DNA of 64,000 bases. It comes from Streptomyces griseocarneus. Its GTDB lineage: Bacteria; Actinomycetota; Actinomycetes; Streptomycetales; Streptomycetaceae. The notes under the pieces were generated by a model that saw only the letters and a list, made by a program, of their open reading frames with translations, did not search any database and was not told where the DNA came from. The stretch covers positions 125,906 to 189,905 of the forward strand of contig NZ_BNBL01000006.1 in NCBI RefSeq assembly GCF_014655595.1. The letters run 5' to 3'. Shown here one piece after another: positions 41,968 to 48,744 of the stretch. The position numbers and the translations under genes were made by a program. Numbering within the stretch: the stretch's first letter is position 1; the number at the start of each line of letters is the position of its first letter.

Positions 41968-42083
41968 TACCGCTCATCCAGAGGGGCAGAGGGACACGGC
42001 CCGTTGAAGCCCCGGCAACCCTCCAGCCGATCTCCCGTTCACGCGGCGAGGCTCCCGGCGGGGAAGGTGCCAATTCCGTCTCG
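41968..42083 (+). ncRNA. S-box (SAM-I type) riboswitch in the thrC leader
   Basis: The conserved core is visible in order: CCAGAGGGGCAGAGGGAC, then GAAGCCCCGGCAACCCTCC, then GGGGAAGGTGCCAATTCC about 50 nt later. These are the hallmark blocks of SAM-I aptamers. Lies 48 bp before threonine synthase. SAM binding would lower thrC expression or, less usually, raise it; the expression platform is not evident. Edges approximate. Bases 41785-41967 before it hold the divergent promoters and nothing else recognised. Confidence 0.88.
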
Positions 42084-42130
42084 CGGTGACGTCCGCCGCG
42101 AGGAAGATGAGGAGAAAGGGCCTCGCCTCC

Positions 42131-43417
42131 ATGGCTGTCCAAGCCGTTGAAAGTCGTACCTCCGCACCCTCCGCCTTCGGTCCCGCCGTCGCGCTCTCCT
42201 GCCGCGAGTGCGGCGAGCGCTTCGACCTCGGCCCCGCCTTCGCCTGCCTCTCCTGCTTCGGACCGCTCGAGGTCGCGTACGAGCTGCCGGCCGGCGACCC
42301 CGAGACGCTGCGCCGCCGGATCGAGGCCGGGCCGGCGAACATCTGGCGCTACGCGCCGCTGCTGCCCGTCCCCGCCGACGTGGCGGACCGGCCCAACCTC
42401 GAGCCCGGCCTCACCCGGCTCGTCAAGGCCGACAACCTCGCCGCCGAGCTGGGCGTGACGGGGGAACTGTTCGTCAAGGACGACTCAGGAAACCCCACGC
42501 ACTCCTTCAAGGACCGCGTCGTGGCCATTGCCGTCGAGGCCGCCCGCGCCTTCGGCTTCACCACCCTGTCCTGCTCGTCGACCGGCAACCTCGCGGGCGC
42601 GGTCGGCGCGGCGGCGGCCCGCGCGGGGTTCCGCTCCTGCGTCTTCATCCCGCACGACCTGGAGGCCGGCAAGGTCGTCATGGCCGCCGTCTACGGCGGC
42701 GACCTCGTCGGCATCGAGGGAACGTACGACGACGTCAACCGCTTCTGCAGCGAGCTGATCGGCGACCCGCTGGGCGAGGGCTGGGGCTTCGTCAACGTCA
42801 ACCTGCGCCCGTACTACGGCGAGGGCTCCAAGACGCTCGCGTACGAGATCTGCGAGCAGCTGGGCTGGCGGCTGCCGGACCAGATCGTCGTGCCGGTCGC
42901 GTCGGGGTCGCAGCTGACGAAGATCGACAAGGGGCTGAAGGAGCTCATCGCGCTGGGCCTGGTCGAGGACCGCCCGTACCGCATCTTCGGCGCCCAGGCA
43001 GAAGGCTGCTCCCCGGTCTCGCGGGCGTACAAGGACGGGCACGACGTGGTGCGCCCGGTGAAGCCCGACACGATCGCGAAGTCGCTCGCGATCGGCAATC
43101 CCGCCGACGGGCCGTACGTGCTGGACATCGCGCGGCGGACGGGCGGAGCCGTCGAGGACGTCGACGACGAGCGGATCGTGGACGCGATCAGGCTGCTGGC
43201 GCGCACGGAGGGAATCTTCGCGGAGACGGCGGGCGGCGTGACGGTGGGAGTGACGCGGAAGCTCCTGGAGAGCGGGGTGCTGGACGCTTCGCTGACCACG
43301 GTTGTGCTGAATACGGGGGACGGGCTGAAGACGCTGGACGCTGTCGCTGCCGGGCCCACCGCGACGATTCGGCCTTCGCTGGCGGCGTTCCGCGCTGCCG
43401 GGCTTGCCGCCGGCTGA
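42131..43417 (+). CDS. thrC: threonine synthase
   Basis: A 428-aa PLP enzyme turning O-phosphohomoserine into threonine. An N-terminal zinc-ribbon-like segment (LSCRECGERFDLGPAFACLSC) precedes the fold-type-II core. The PLP lysine lies in NPTHSFKDRVVAIAVEAARA, phosphate loop in SCSSTGNLAGAVGAAAARAG, substrate site in VVPVASGSQLTKIDKGLKEL. ATG at 42131 chosen (MAVQAVESR); ATGs at 42086 and 42107 are possible but fall in the leader. Preceded by a SAM riboswitch and followed by cysO. Confidence 0.93.
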   Translation: MAVQAVESRTSAPSAFGPAVALSCRECGERFDLGPAFACLSCFGPLEVAYELPAGDPETLRRRIEAGPANIWRYAPLLPVPADVADRPNLEPGLTRLVKADNLAAELGVTGELFVKDDSGNPTHSFKDRVVAIAVEAARAFGFTTLSCSSTGNLAGAVGAAAARAGFRSCVFIPHDLEAGKVVMAAVYGGDLVGIEGTYDDVNRFCSELIGDPLGEGWGFVNVNLRPYYGEGSKTLAYEICEQLGWRLPDQIVVPVASGSQLTKIDKGLKELIALGLVEDRPYRIFGAQAEGCSPVSRAYKDGHDVVRPVKPDTIAKSLAIGNPADGPYVLDIARRTGGAVEDVDDERIVDAIRLLARTEGIFAETAGGVTVGVTRKLLESGVLDASLTTVVLNTGDGLKTLDAVAAGPTATIRPSLAAFRAAGLAAG

Positions 43418-43429
43418 CGACTGCGGGCC

Positions 43430-43475
43430 GGTTGTGCCCACCCGGTTCCGCCTTGCGGAACGACTGCCCACAACC
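43430..43475. repeat. REP-like palindromic repeat, copy 2
   Basis: A 46-bp element almost identical to 32125-32168 (two single-base insertions and a few substitutions), same orientation, outer arms GGTTGTG/CACAACC. Sits between thrC and cysO. Confidence 0.85.
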
Positions 43476-43500
43476 TTCTCTACCGATAGGTGAGACTTCC

Positions 43501-43776
43501 ATGAGCGTTTCCGTTCGCATCCCCACCATCCTTCGCACCTACACCGGCGGGCAGGCCGAGGTCCCCGCCGAGGGGGCCACCCTCGCCGAGGTCATCGCCT
43601 CGCTCGAGCAGAACCACCCGGGCATCGCCGCGCGCGTGCTCGACGACGCCGGGAAGCTGCGCCGGTTCGTCAACGTGTACGTCAACGACGACGACGTCCG
43701 CTTCGAGGGCGGGCTGGACGCGGCCACGCCCGACGGGGCCGGCGTCTCGATCATTCCGGCCGTCGCCGGCGGCTGA
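43501..43776 (+). CDS. cysO: CysO-like ubiquitin-fold sulfur carrier protein
   Basis: A 91-aa beta-grasp protein of the MoaD/ThiS/CysO group. It begins MSVSVRIPTILRTYTGGQAE and ends AGVSIIPAVAGG, with the C-terminal Gly-Gly that is thiocarboxylated. RRFVNVYVNDDDVRF matches mycobacterial CysO (from memory) much better than MoaD. CysO donates sulfur to O-phosphoserine via CysM. Neither cysM nor the Mec peptidase is beside it here; its neighbour is thrC. Confidence 0.88.
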   Translation: MSVSVRIPTILRTYTGGQAEVPAEGATLAEVIASLEQNHPGIAARVLDDAGKLRRFVNVYVNDDDVRFEGGLDAATPDGAGVSIIPAVAGG

Positions 43777-43851
43777 CCGGGCCGCCGATCGGCTCTCGAG
43801 AGGTCATAGATCAATGGCCTGAGCTTTTCTCTGCGTTCCTGTGCATATCCC

Positions 43852-43890
43852 CGGAATCGCCCCGCCCGTAAAACGGACGGGGCGATTCCG
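43852..43890 (+). terminator. terminator after cysO
   Basis: The arms CGGAATCGCCCCG and CGGGGCGATTCCG form a perfect 13-bp stem with short CCGT/CGGA inner pairing, followed by TCTGTT. It closes the thrC-cysO transcript. Confidence 0.85.
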
Positions 43891-44234
43891 TCTGTTGAAG
43901 CGCGATACAGTTGTGGCGTTCCCCCTCCGGTGTCAGCACCGAACGCATATGAGAACCCGTCAAGTTGTGCGCGAAACATGTGCACGAATTGTCGGGTTGG
44001 TTGCGTTATGCCCGGTCCGACTTGCCCGAGAAGCTGTGGAAATCGGTACGAATAACCGATCGGCCGCACCTGGAATTCTCGTCCGACTGACCTGTTGCAG
44101 ACGGCATCCGTGCAGATACATTCAGCCGCGGTCGACGCGTTCCGGCGCACACCTCCAACCTGTCTGGGGGTGAGGTCTGACCCGGGTCCGCGAAGTGCGG
44201 TCCTGTGCAAGGGCCAGTAATAGGGGAGTTAGGC
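43891..44234 (+). other. 344-bp leader and promoter region of the cold-shock gene
   Basis: No ORF and no repeat. It is A/T-richer than its surroundings. Long 5' leaders are common for cold-shock genes, and GTCTGGGGGTGAGG and GACCCGGG stretches near 44160-44190 may form structure. I see no clear -35/-10 pair. Confidence 0.4.
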
Positions 44235-44438
44235 ATGGCTCAGGGCACCGTCAAGTGGTTCAACGCGGAGAAGGGGTACGGCTTCATCGCGGTCGACGGT
44301 GGTGCGGATGTTTTCGTCCACTACAGCGCGATTCAGATGGACGGCTACCGCACCCTCGAGGAGGGGCAGCGAGTCGAGTTCGAGATCTCGCAGGGCCAGA
44401 AGGGGCCGCAGGCGGACATGGTGAGGCTCAGCGCCTGA
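44235..44438 (+). CDS. CspA-type cold-shock protein
   Basis: A 67-aa single OB-fold cold-shock protein with both RNA-binding motifs: GTVKWFNAEKGYGFIAVDGG (RNP1 KGYGFI) and DVFVHYSAIQMD (RNP2 VFVHY). It ends QADMVRLSA. GGGGAG is placed about eight bases before the ATG. Acts as an RNA chaperone; similar to streptomycete ScoF proteins. Long leader and its own terminator. Confidence 0.95.
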   Translation: MAQGTVKWFNAEKGYGFIAVDGGADVFVHYSAIQMDGYRTLEEGQRVEFEISQGQKGPQADMVRLSA

Positions 44439-44470
44439 TCGCGCACGCATCGACCTGCTCGATCGGCTCA

Positions 44471-44508
44471 CGAGGGGCCCGCAACCTGAGGAGGGTGCGG
44501 GCCCCTCG
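44471..44508 (+). terminator. terminator of the cold-shock gene
   Basis: The arms CGAGGGGCCCGCA and TGCGGGCCCCTCG form a perfect 13-bp stem with a 12-nt loop, 32 bp after the csp stop. Confidence 0.85.
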
Positions 44509-44625
44509 CGCATGCCCGGGCGCGCGCGGGCGTACGCGCGGGTCAGGGGGTGCGCGTGCGACCCGGGGGCGGGGTCACGCATGCACTCCCGCAAACGTGG
44601 GCATGCCTCGGGTTGGCCTGAGTCG

Positions 44626-44652
44626 CTTGCACTCGCAGGGGTCGAGTGCTAA
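44626..44652. promoter_or_regulatory. CIRCE element 1 (HrcA operator)
   Basis: CTTGCACTC-N9-GAGTGCTAA matches CIRCE (TTAGCACTC-N9-GAGTGCTAA) with a perfect right arm and two changes in the left arm. It overlaps the candidate groEL2 promoter. Confidence 0.85.
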
Positions 44653-44655
44653 TCA
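44627..44655 (+). promoter_or_regulatory. vegetative promoter of groEL2
   Basis: TTGCAC (44627-44632) and TAATCA (44650-44655) are spaced exactly 17 bp and overlap CIRCE 1, the classical arrangement for HrcA-repressed chaperone genes. Confidence 0.6.
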
Positions 44656-44661
44656 TTGGGC

Positions 44662-44688
44662 TTAGCACTCTCCTGGTGAGAGTGACAG
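44662..44688. promoter_or_regulatory. CIRCE element 2 (HrcA operator)
   Basis: TTAGCACTC-N9-GAGTGACAG has a perfect left arm and a decayed right arm. It starts 36 bp after CIRCE 1. Confidence 0.75.
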
Positions 44689-44814
44689 ATTTGGACCGTC
44701 GGTGAGGTCCGGGAGCCAAGCGGGGCAAGGAACCGCGGGGTGCACGGGCCGTCCGTCGCGGGCGCCAGCGCGGTCCGGAGCAGTCTCCACCCCGTCCTGG
44801 GAGGACCACTTCAC

Positions 44815-46437
44815 ATGGCCAAGATCATCGCGTTCGACGAGGAGGCACGGCGCGGTCTCGAGCGCGGGATGAACCAGCTCGCCGACGCCGTCAAGGTCAC
44901 CCTTGGCCCCAAGGGCCGCAACGTCGTCCTCGAGAAGAAGTGGGGCGCCCCCACGATCACCAACGATGGTGTGTCCATCGCCAAGGAGATCGAGCTCGAG
45001 GACCCGTACGAGAAGATCGGCGCCGAGCTGGTCAAGGAGGTCGCGAAGAAGACGGACGACGTCGCCGGTGACGGCACGACGACCGCGACCGTCCTCGCCC
45101 AGGCGCTGGTCCGCGAGGGTCTGCGCAACGTGGCCGCCGGTGCCAACCCGATGGCGCTGAAGCGCGGCATCGAGAAGGCCGTCGAGGCCGTCTCCGCCGC
45201 CCTGCTCGAGCAGGCCAAGGACGTGGAGACCAAGGAGCAGATCGCCTCCACCGCCTCCATCTCCGCCGCCGACACCCAGATCGGCGAGCTCATCGCCGAG
45301 GCCATGGACAAGGTCGGCAAGGAAGGCGTCATCACCGTCGAGGAGTCCCAGACCTTCGGTCTGGAGCTGGAGCTCACCGAGGGCATGCGCTTCGACAAGG
45401 GCTACATCTCGGCGTACTTCGCCACCGACATGGAGCGTATGGAGGCGTCGCTCGACGACCCGTACATCCTGATCGTCAACTCGAAGATCAGCTCGGTCAA
45501 GGACCTGCTGCCGCTCCTCGAGAAGGTCATGCAGTCCGGCAAGCCGCTGCTGATCATCGCCGAGGACGTCGAGGGCGAGGCCCTGTCCACGCTGGTCGTC
45601 AACAAGATCCGCGGCACCTTCAAGTCCGTCGCCGTCAAGGCCCCGGGCTTCGGCGACCGCCGCAAGGCCATGCTGGGCGACATCGCCATCCTCACCGGTG
45701 GCACGGTCATCTCCGAGGAGGTCGGCCTCAAGCTCGAGAACGCCGGTCTCGACCTGCTCGGCCGCGCCCGCAAGGTCGTCATCACCAAGGACGAGACGAC
45801 CATCGTCGACGGTGCCGGTGACAGCGACCAGGTCCAGGGCCGCGTCAACCAGATCCGCGCCGAGATCGAGAACAGCGACTCGGACTACGACCGCGAGAAG
45901 CTCCAGGAGCGCCTCGCGAAGCTGGCCGGCGGCGTGGCCGTCATCAAGGCCGGTGCCGCGACCGAGGTCGAGCTCAAGGAGCGCAAGCACCGCATCGAGG
46001 ACGCCGTTCGCAACGCGAAGGCGGCCGTCGAGGAGGGCATCGTCGCCGGTGGTGGCGTGGCCCTGCTGCAGGCCTCCGCGGTCTTCGAGAAGCTCGAGCT
46101 CGAGGGCGACGAGGCGACCGGCGCCAACGCCGTGAAGCTGGCCCTGGAGGCCCCGCTCAAGCAGATCGCCGTCAACGGTGGTCTCGAGGGTGGCGTCGTC
46201 GTGGAGAAGGTGCGCAACCTGGCCGTCGGCCACGGTCTGAACGCCGCCACGGGCGAGTACGTCGACATGATCGCCGAGGGCATCATCGACCCGGCGAAGG
46301 TCACCCGCTCCGCCCTGCAGAACGCCGCGTCCATCGCCGCGCTCTTCCTGACCACCGAGGCCGTCATCGCCGACAAGCCGGAGAAGGCCGCCGCGGCCGC
46401 TCCGGGCGGCATGCCGGGCGGTGAGATGGACTTCTGA
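44815..46437 (+). CDS. groEL2: chaperonin GroEL2
   Basis: A 540-aa HSP60. Equatorial ATP site KVTLGPKGRNVVLEKKWGAP (about residues 27-46) and DDVAGDGTTTATVLAQALV; hinge and apical domains follow; C-terminal tail PGGMPGGEMDF is the standard GGM type. No groES precedes it: Streptomyces keeps groES-groEL1 elsewhere and groEL2 alone, as here. Controlled by two CIRCE elements; terminator 34 bp downstream. AGGAGG is ten bases before the ATG. Confidence 0.97.
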   Translation: MAKIIAFDEEARRGLERGMNQLADAVKVTLGPKGRNVVLEKKWGAPTITNDGVSIAKEIELEDPYEKIGAELVKEVAKKTDDVAGDGTTTATVLAQALVREGLRNVAAGANPMALKRGIEKAVEAVSAALLEQAKDVETKEQIASTASISAADTQIGELIAEAMDKVGKEGVITVEESQTFGLELELTEGMRFDKGYISAYFATDMERMEASLDDPYILIVNSKISSVKDLLPLLEKVMQSGKPLLIIAEDVEGEALSTLVVNKIRGTFKSVAVKAPGFGDRRKAMLGDIAILTGGTVISEEVGLKLENAGLDLLGRARKVVITKDETTIVDGAGDSDQVQGRVNQIRAEIENSDSDYDREKLQERLAKLAGGVAVIKAGAATEVELKERKHRIEDAVRNAKAAVEEGIVAGGGVALLQASAVFEKLELEGDEATGANAVKLALEAPLKQIAVNGGLEGGVVVEKVRNLAVGHGLNAATGEYVDMIAEGIIDPAKVTRSALQNAASIAALFLTTEAVIADKPEKAAAAAPGGMPGGEMDF

Positions 46438-46470
46438 TCGACCCCTGGGTTGATCAACCGTCCTCTTGGA

Positions 46471-46512
46471 CACCGGGGCGGCACCTTCCTCGCGGAGGGT
46501 GCCGCCCCGGTG
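46471..46512 (+). terminator. groEL2 terminator
   Basis: The arms CACCGGGGCGGCACC and GGTGCCGCCCCGGTG pair perfectly (15 bp) and are followed by GCGTTTTC. Confidence 0.9.
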
Positions 46513-46611
46513 GCGTTTTCCGGGCGAGGCGGCACGTACGGCGGCGCATGAGGGACACTGGAAGCTTGTCCCGCACCACGGACGGGACCGATGCGAGCGG
46601 AAGGCCGAGGC

Positions 46612-48261
46612 GTGAACGGACCCCTCATCGTCCAGAGCGACAAGACCCTGCTGCTGGAGGTGGACCACGACCAGGCGGACGCGTGCCGTCGGGTGATCGC
46701 GCCGTTCGCCGAGCTGGAGCGGGCGCCCGAGCACATCCACACCTACCGGGTGACGCCGCTGGGGCTGTGGAACGCGCGCGCCGCCGGGCACGACGCCGAG
46801 CAGGTCGTGGACGCGCTCGTGTCGTACTCCCGCTACCCCGTGCCGCACGCCCTGCTCGTCGACATCGCCGAGACCATGGCCCGCTACGGGCGGCTGAAGC
46901 TGCTCAAGCACCCCACGCACGGGCTGGTGCTGGAGAGCACCGACCGGCCGGTGCTGGAGGAGATCCTCCGCTCGAAGAAGATCCAGCCGCTGGTGGGCGC
47001 CCGGATCGATCCCGACACCGTGGCCGTGCACCCCTCCGAGCGCGGCCAGATCAAGCAGACGCTGCTGAAGCTGGGCTGGCCGGCCGAGGACCTGGCCGGG
47101 TACGTGGACGGCGAGGCCCACCCCATCGAGCTGCGCGAGGACGGCTGGGCGCTGCGGCCGTACCAGAAGCAGGCCGTGGACGGGTTCTGGCACGGCGGCT
47201 CCGGCGTGGTCGTGCTGCCGTGCGGCGCCGGCAAGACGCTCGTCGGCGCGGGCGCCATGGCCCAGGCCAAGGCGACCACGCTGATCCTCGTCACCAACAC
47301 CGTCTCCGCGCGGCAGTGGAAGCACGAGCTGGTCAAGCGGACCTCGCTGACCGAGGACGAGATCGGCGAGTACAGCGGGACCAGGAAGGAGATCCGCCCG
47401 GTCACCATCGCCACCTACCAGGTGCTGACGACCAAGCGGAAGGGCATCTACCCGCACCTGGAGCTGTTCGACTCCCGTGACTGGGGCCTGGTCGTCTACG
47501 ACGAGGTGCACCTGCTGCCCGCGCCCGTCTTCAAGTTCACCGCCGACCTGCAGGCCAGGCGGCGGCTGGGGCTGACCGCGACGCTGGTGCGCGAGGACGG
47601 GCGGGAGTCCGACGTCTTCTCCCTCATCGGGCCCAAGCGCTTCGACGCGCCCTGGAAGGAGATCGAGGCCCAGGGCTACATCGCCCCGGCCGACTGCGTC
47701 GAGGTGCGCGTGAACCTCACCGACTCCGAGCGGCTGGCGTACGCGACGGCCGAGACGGAGGACAAGTACCGCTACTGCGCGACGACCGCCACCAAGCGGA
47801 AGGTCACCGAGGCGCTGGTGCGCAAGCACCAGGGCGAGCAGACGCTGGTCATCGGCCAGTACATCGACCAGCTCGACGAGCTGGGCGAGCATCTGGACGC
47901 GCCCGTCATCAAGGGCGAGACGACCAACGCCCAGCGGGAGAAGCTCTTCGACGCCTTCCGGCAGGGAGAGATCTCCGTGCTGGTCGTCTCCAAGGTCGCC
48001 AACTTCTCGATCGACCTGCCGGAGGCGACGGTCGCCATCCAGGTGTCGGGCACGTTCGGCTCGCGGCAGGAGGAGGCCCAGCGGCTCGGCCGGGTGCTGC
48101 GCCCGAAGGCCGACGGCCACGAGGCGCGCTTCTACTCCGTGGTCGCCCGCGACACGGTCGACCAGGACTTCGCGGCGCACCGCCAGCGCTTCCTGGCCGA
48201 GCAGGGGTACGCGTACCGGATCGTGGACGCGGACTCTCTGCTGGCGGGGGAGGACGCGTAG
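46612..48261 (+). CDS. XPB/Ssl2-type DNA repair helicase
   Basis: A 549-aa superfamily-2 helicase like the bacterial/mycobacterial XPB. N-terminal damage-recognition-like domain (about 1-165), then motifs Q (LRPYQKQAVDGFW), I (LPCGAGKTLVGAG), II (VVYDEVHLLP), III (LGLTATLVREDG, containing the XPB RED motif), a thumb-like insertion, and helicase-C with motif VI QRLGRVLRPK. GTG at 46612 with GGAAGG seven bases upstream. It unwinds DNA 3'-5', a role in repair or transcription. The helicase-C/WYL protein at 56418 may be a relative by its N-domain. Confidence 0.93.
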   Translation: MNGPLIVQSDKTLLLEVDHDQADACRRVIAPFAELERAPEHIHTYRVTPLGLWNARAAGHDAEQVVDALVSYSRYPVPHALLVDIAETMARYGRLKLLKHPTHGLVLESTDRPVLEEILRSKKIQPLVGARIDPDTVAVHPSERGQIKQTLLKLGWPAEDLAGYVDGEAHPIELREDGWALRPYQKQAVDGFWHGGSGVVVLPCGAGKTLVGAGAMAQAKATTLILVTNTVSARQWKHELVKRTSLTEDEIGEYSGTRKEIRPVTIATYQVLTTKRKGIYPHLELFDSRDWGLVVYDEVHLLPAPVFKFTADLQARRRLGLTATLVREDGRESDVFSLIGPKRFDAPWKEIEAQGYIAPADCVEVRVNLTDSERLAYATAETEDKYRYCATTATKRKVTEALVRKHQGEQTLVIGQYIDQLDELGEHLDAPVIKGETTNAQREKLFDAFRQGEISVLVVSKVANFSIDLPEATVAIQVSGTFGSRQEEAQRLGRVLRPKADGHEARFYSVVARDTVDQDFAAHRQRFLAEQGYAYRIVDADSLLAGEDA

Positions 48262-48271
48262 GGCAGGCCAG

Positions 48272-48332
48272 GGGCCGGCTCAGGCCTTGCCGGGGGCCGG
48301 CTCAGGCCTTGCTGGGCCGGCTCAGGCCTTGC
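48272..48332. repeat. three tandem copies of a 19-bp element
   Basis: GGGCCGGCTCAGGCCTTGC occurs at 48272-48290, 48294-48312 and 48314-48332, separated by 3 and 1 bases. The third copy contains the stop codon of the minus-strand small gene, so the array is a duplication of that gene's 3' end. Confidence 0.85.
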
Positions 48333-48462
48333 GCTTGTCGGCGTACTCGCCGAGGACGACGACGCTGACGGCCGCACCCGCGAAGGCCTTGATCGCCCGG
48401 AGGGCGGTGGCGAGGGGTGAGGCGGCCGGCGAGCCGTCCGGAGTCATGGATGCTGTGGTCAT
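48322..48462 (-). CDS. 46-aa small protein with hydrophobic centre
   Basis: Reads MTTASMTPDGSPAASPLATA, then LRAIKAFAGAAVSVVVLGEY and ADKRKA. The Ala/Val-rich segment flanked by charges resembles a short membrane helix. Two other in-frame ATGs exist (48471 and 48447), and GGAAGG lies near them, so the start is uncertain. Codon bias is good throughout. No family recognised. Its 3' end is triplicated in the adjoining repeat. Confidence 0.55.
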   Translation of the reverse strand: MTTASMTPDGSPAASPLATALRAIKAFAGAAVSVVVLGEYADKRKA

Positions 48463-48744
48463 GCCTTCCATGATGGTTCCCGGACGCGCCCGGGGCATCG
48501 GTCTGCTGGTGTAAACGGGTGGGTGCGGCCGTACGACCCAAGGATCATGGCGTCCCCTACGGGAGGTGGACGCCGACCCTGAGGGCCGCCCGGGGGTGCG
48601 CCGAAAATCGTTCGCGCCCCCAGGGGCCGCTGATTAGAATCCACCCTTCCCGCCGCCTCCCGCCCCGCTTTACGGGAGCGCCGCTGCCCGGTCGGAAACC
48701 GGGTGGCCCCTCGCTCACATCGCCGTACGCCAGGAGGCCTTGCC

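Noticed and set aside
44662..48180. 1172-codon minus-strand frame opposite groEL2 and the XPB helicase
   Set aside because: Antisense shadow of two unmistakable genes; sequence is Leu/Val/Asp/Gly filler without motifs.
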